This document shows, piece by piece, positions 63,538 through 64,000 of a DNA stretch of 64,000 nucleotides (position 1 is the stretch's first letter; every line of letters begins with the position of its first letter). The translations under genes were made by a program, and so were the position numbers. This DNA comes from CAITWF01 sp038231575. GTDB taxonomy: Bacteria; Verrucomicrobiota; Verrucomicrobiia; Opitutales; Opitutaceae. The stretch covers positions 60,695 through 124,694 of the forward strand of contig JBBRLB010000001.1 of the NCBI GenBank assembly GCA_038231575.1. The letters run 5' to 3'. The notes beneath the pieces were generated by a model, which saw only the letters and a list, made by a program, of their open reading frames with translations, searched no databases and had not been told where the DNA came from.

Positions 63538-63870
63538 TTTGTGGGTCGAAGAATGAAGATTCGGCGCGCGCGGGTCAATCTCTGTAGGGTTTATTGCCTA
63601 TTTTGGATTGGGCCGGCGAAGGTCGGGGTTCTGGTGGGGATTCCAAGGAGAGCCACCAAGCGTTCTTCTCTCTTTGATAACTACAACAGCGGGGGCATGG
63701 AGACGATGTTATTCGCCGGCGTAGTTCTACCCACAAGGGAGGGGGTGAAAAACACCCATTTGATTGGTTTTGGGTAGACAGGTGGGGATAAGCCCCTATG
63801 AGTATTGTCAGTTAAATTTTACTCCTGCCCGGGTAATTTAGGTTGCCCAAAACAAGCCCGTATTTTCCCC
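63538..63870. other. Leader/intergenic region between divergent exported-protein genes
   Basis: The 333 bp between the giant repeat gene and the next start contain no recognisable gene. It is less GC-rich than the coding DNA and holds small stems: AACTAC/GTAGTT arms at 63680-63730, a GGGTG-CACCC hairpin near 63743-63757, and a GGGG/CCCC stem near 63784-63796. They may be part of a 5' leader of the rightward gene. No known riboswitch class is evident. Confidence 0.4.
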
Positions 63871-64000
63871 ATGTCCAATTCAGCTCAGCTTCGTTCGCCG
63901 GTGGCACTGCTCAACCGGATGCTCGCGTGTTTTATCGCATGTTTGTTTGTTGCGCAGGTGGTGGTGCCGACGATTCGCGCTCAGGGTCCGCCGCCGCCCA
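63871..64000 (+). CDS. Start of an exported protein (3' end outside window)
   Basis: The first 43 codons of a gene running off the right edge. MSNSAQLRSPVALLNR leads into a hydrophobic core (LACFIACLFVAQVVV) and a likely cleavage site (TIRAQG), followed by a proline run. This is a signal peptide. Nothing about the mature protein can be said. The ATG follows a TTTTCCCC tract, without SD, as for other first genes here. Confidence 0.6.
   Translation, partial: MSNSAQLRSPVALLNRMLACFIACLFVAQVVVPTIRAQGPPPP

Overview
The window looks like a chromosomal segment of a GC-rich Verrucomicrobiota bacterium, most likely of the Opitutaceae. This is inferred from the gene families, not from a marker gene. 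Pointers are a 2430-residue autotransporter-associated beta-strand repeat protein with a C-terminal PEP-CTERM tail, TonB-dependent receptors ending in aromatic F, a lone pseudopilin, a DUF748 protein, many small secreted proteins, and gene starts that mostly lack a Shine-Dalgarno sequence. I saw no insertion sequence, prophage, CRISPR array or rRNA. One tRNA gene, Leu(UAA), is present.

Layout. 1-887: ribokinase-like sugar kinase running off the left edge. 1013-2215: DUF748 envelope protein. 2585-6618: a signalling and transport block holding a LytS-type histidine kinase, a LytTR response regulator, a glycine-rich mini membrane protein and a NatA/NatB ABC transporter. 6748-10215: coiled-coil protein, methyltransferase plus ABM-domain protein, thymidine phosphorylase. 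10297-14333: ABC-F ATPase, EamA transporter, deoxyhypusine synthase-like enzyme. 14349-18621: a TetR repressor with two palindromic operators, divergent from a redox cassette (PNPOx-like protein, DsrE-like protein, glutaredoxin, then a DUF255 thioredoxin-fold protein). 18715-25594: response regulator with a cysteine-rich tail and slyX, two-helix membrane protein with a long linker, secreted EF-hand protein and a small secreted partner, MFS exporter, then a pseudopilin coupled to a single-pass membrane protein.

25609-41736 is metabolism and envelope uptake: two aldo/keto reductases around a TPR protein, AraC regulator, siderophore-type TonB receptor, metallophosphoesterase, gamma-glutamyltransferase, second TonB receptor, transglutaminase-like protease, cytochrome c-PQQ sugar dehydrogenase and a 3-hydroxyisobutyrate dehydrogenase-like enzyme. 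41769-47894 is a five-gene minus-strand run: single-pass membrane protein, arylamine N-acetyltransferase, secreted beta-propeller, secreted esterase fused to a hydratase-like domain, and secreted Nif3-like protein. 47998-55985: membrane pyrophosphatase, divergent from a BvgS-like hybrid kinase; a broken epimerase remnant; and a two-gene ABC transporter whose permease carries an extra extracytoplasmic domain. 56088-64000: tRNA-Leu, the giant repeat protein, and the start of another exported protein.

The least familiar items are the secreted esterase/hydratase-like fusion whose second domain appears to have lost its metal ligands, the two paralogous single-pass proteins (one coupled to a pseudopilin), the TetR-operator redox cassette, and the consistently pyrimidine-rich, SD-less leaders of first genes. 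All assignments come from reading motifs by eye; no database search was run.
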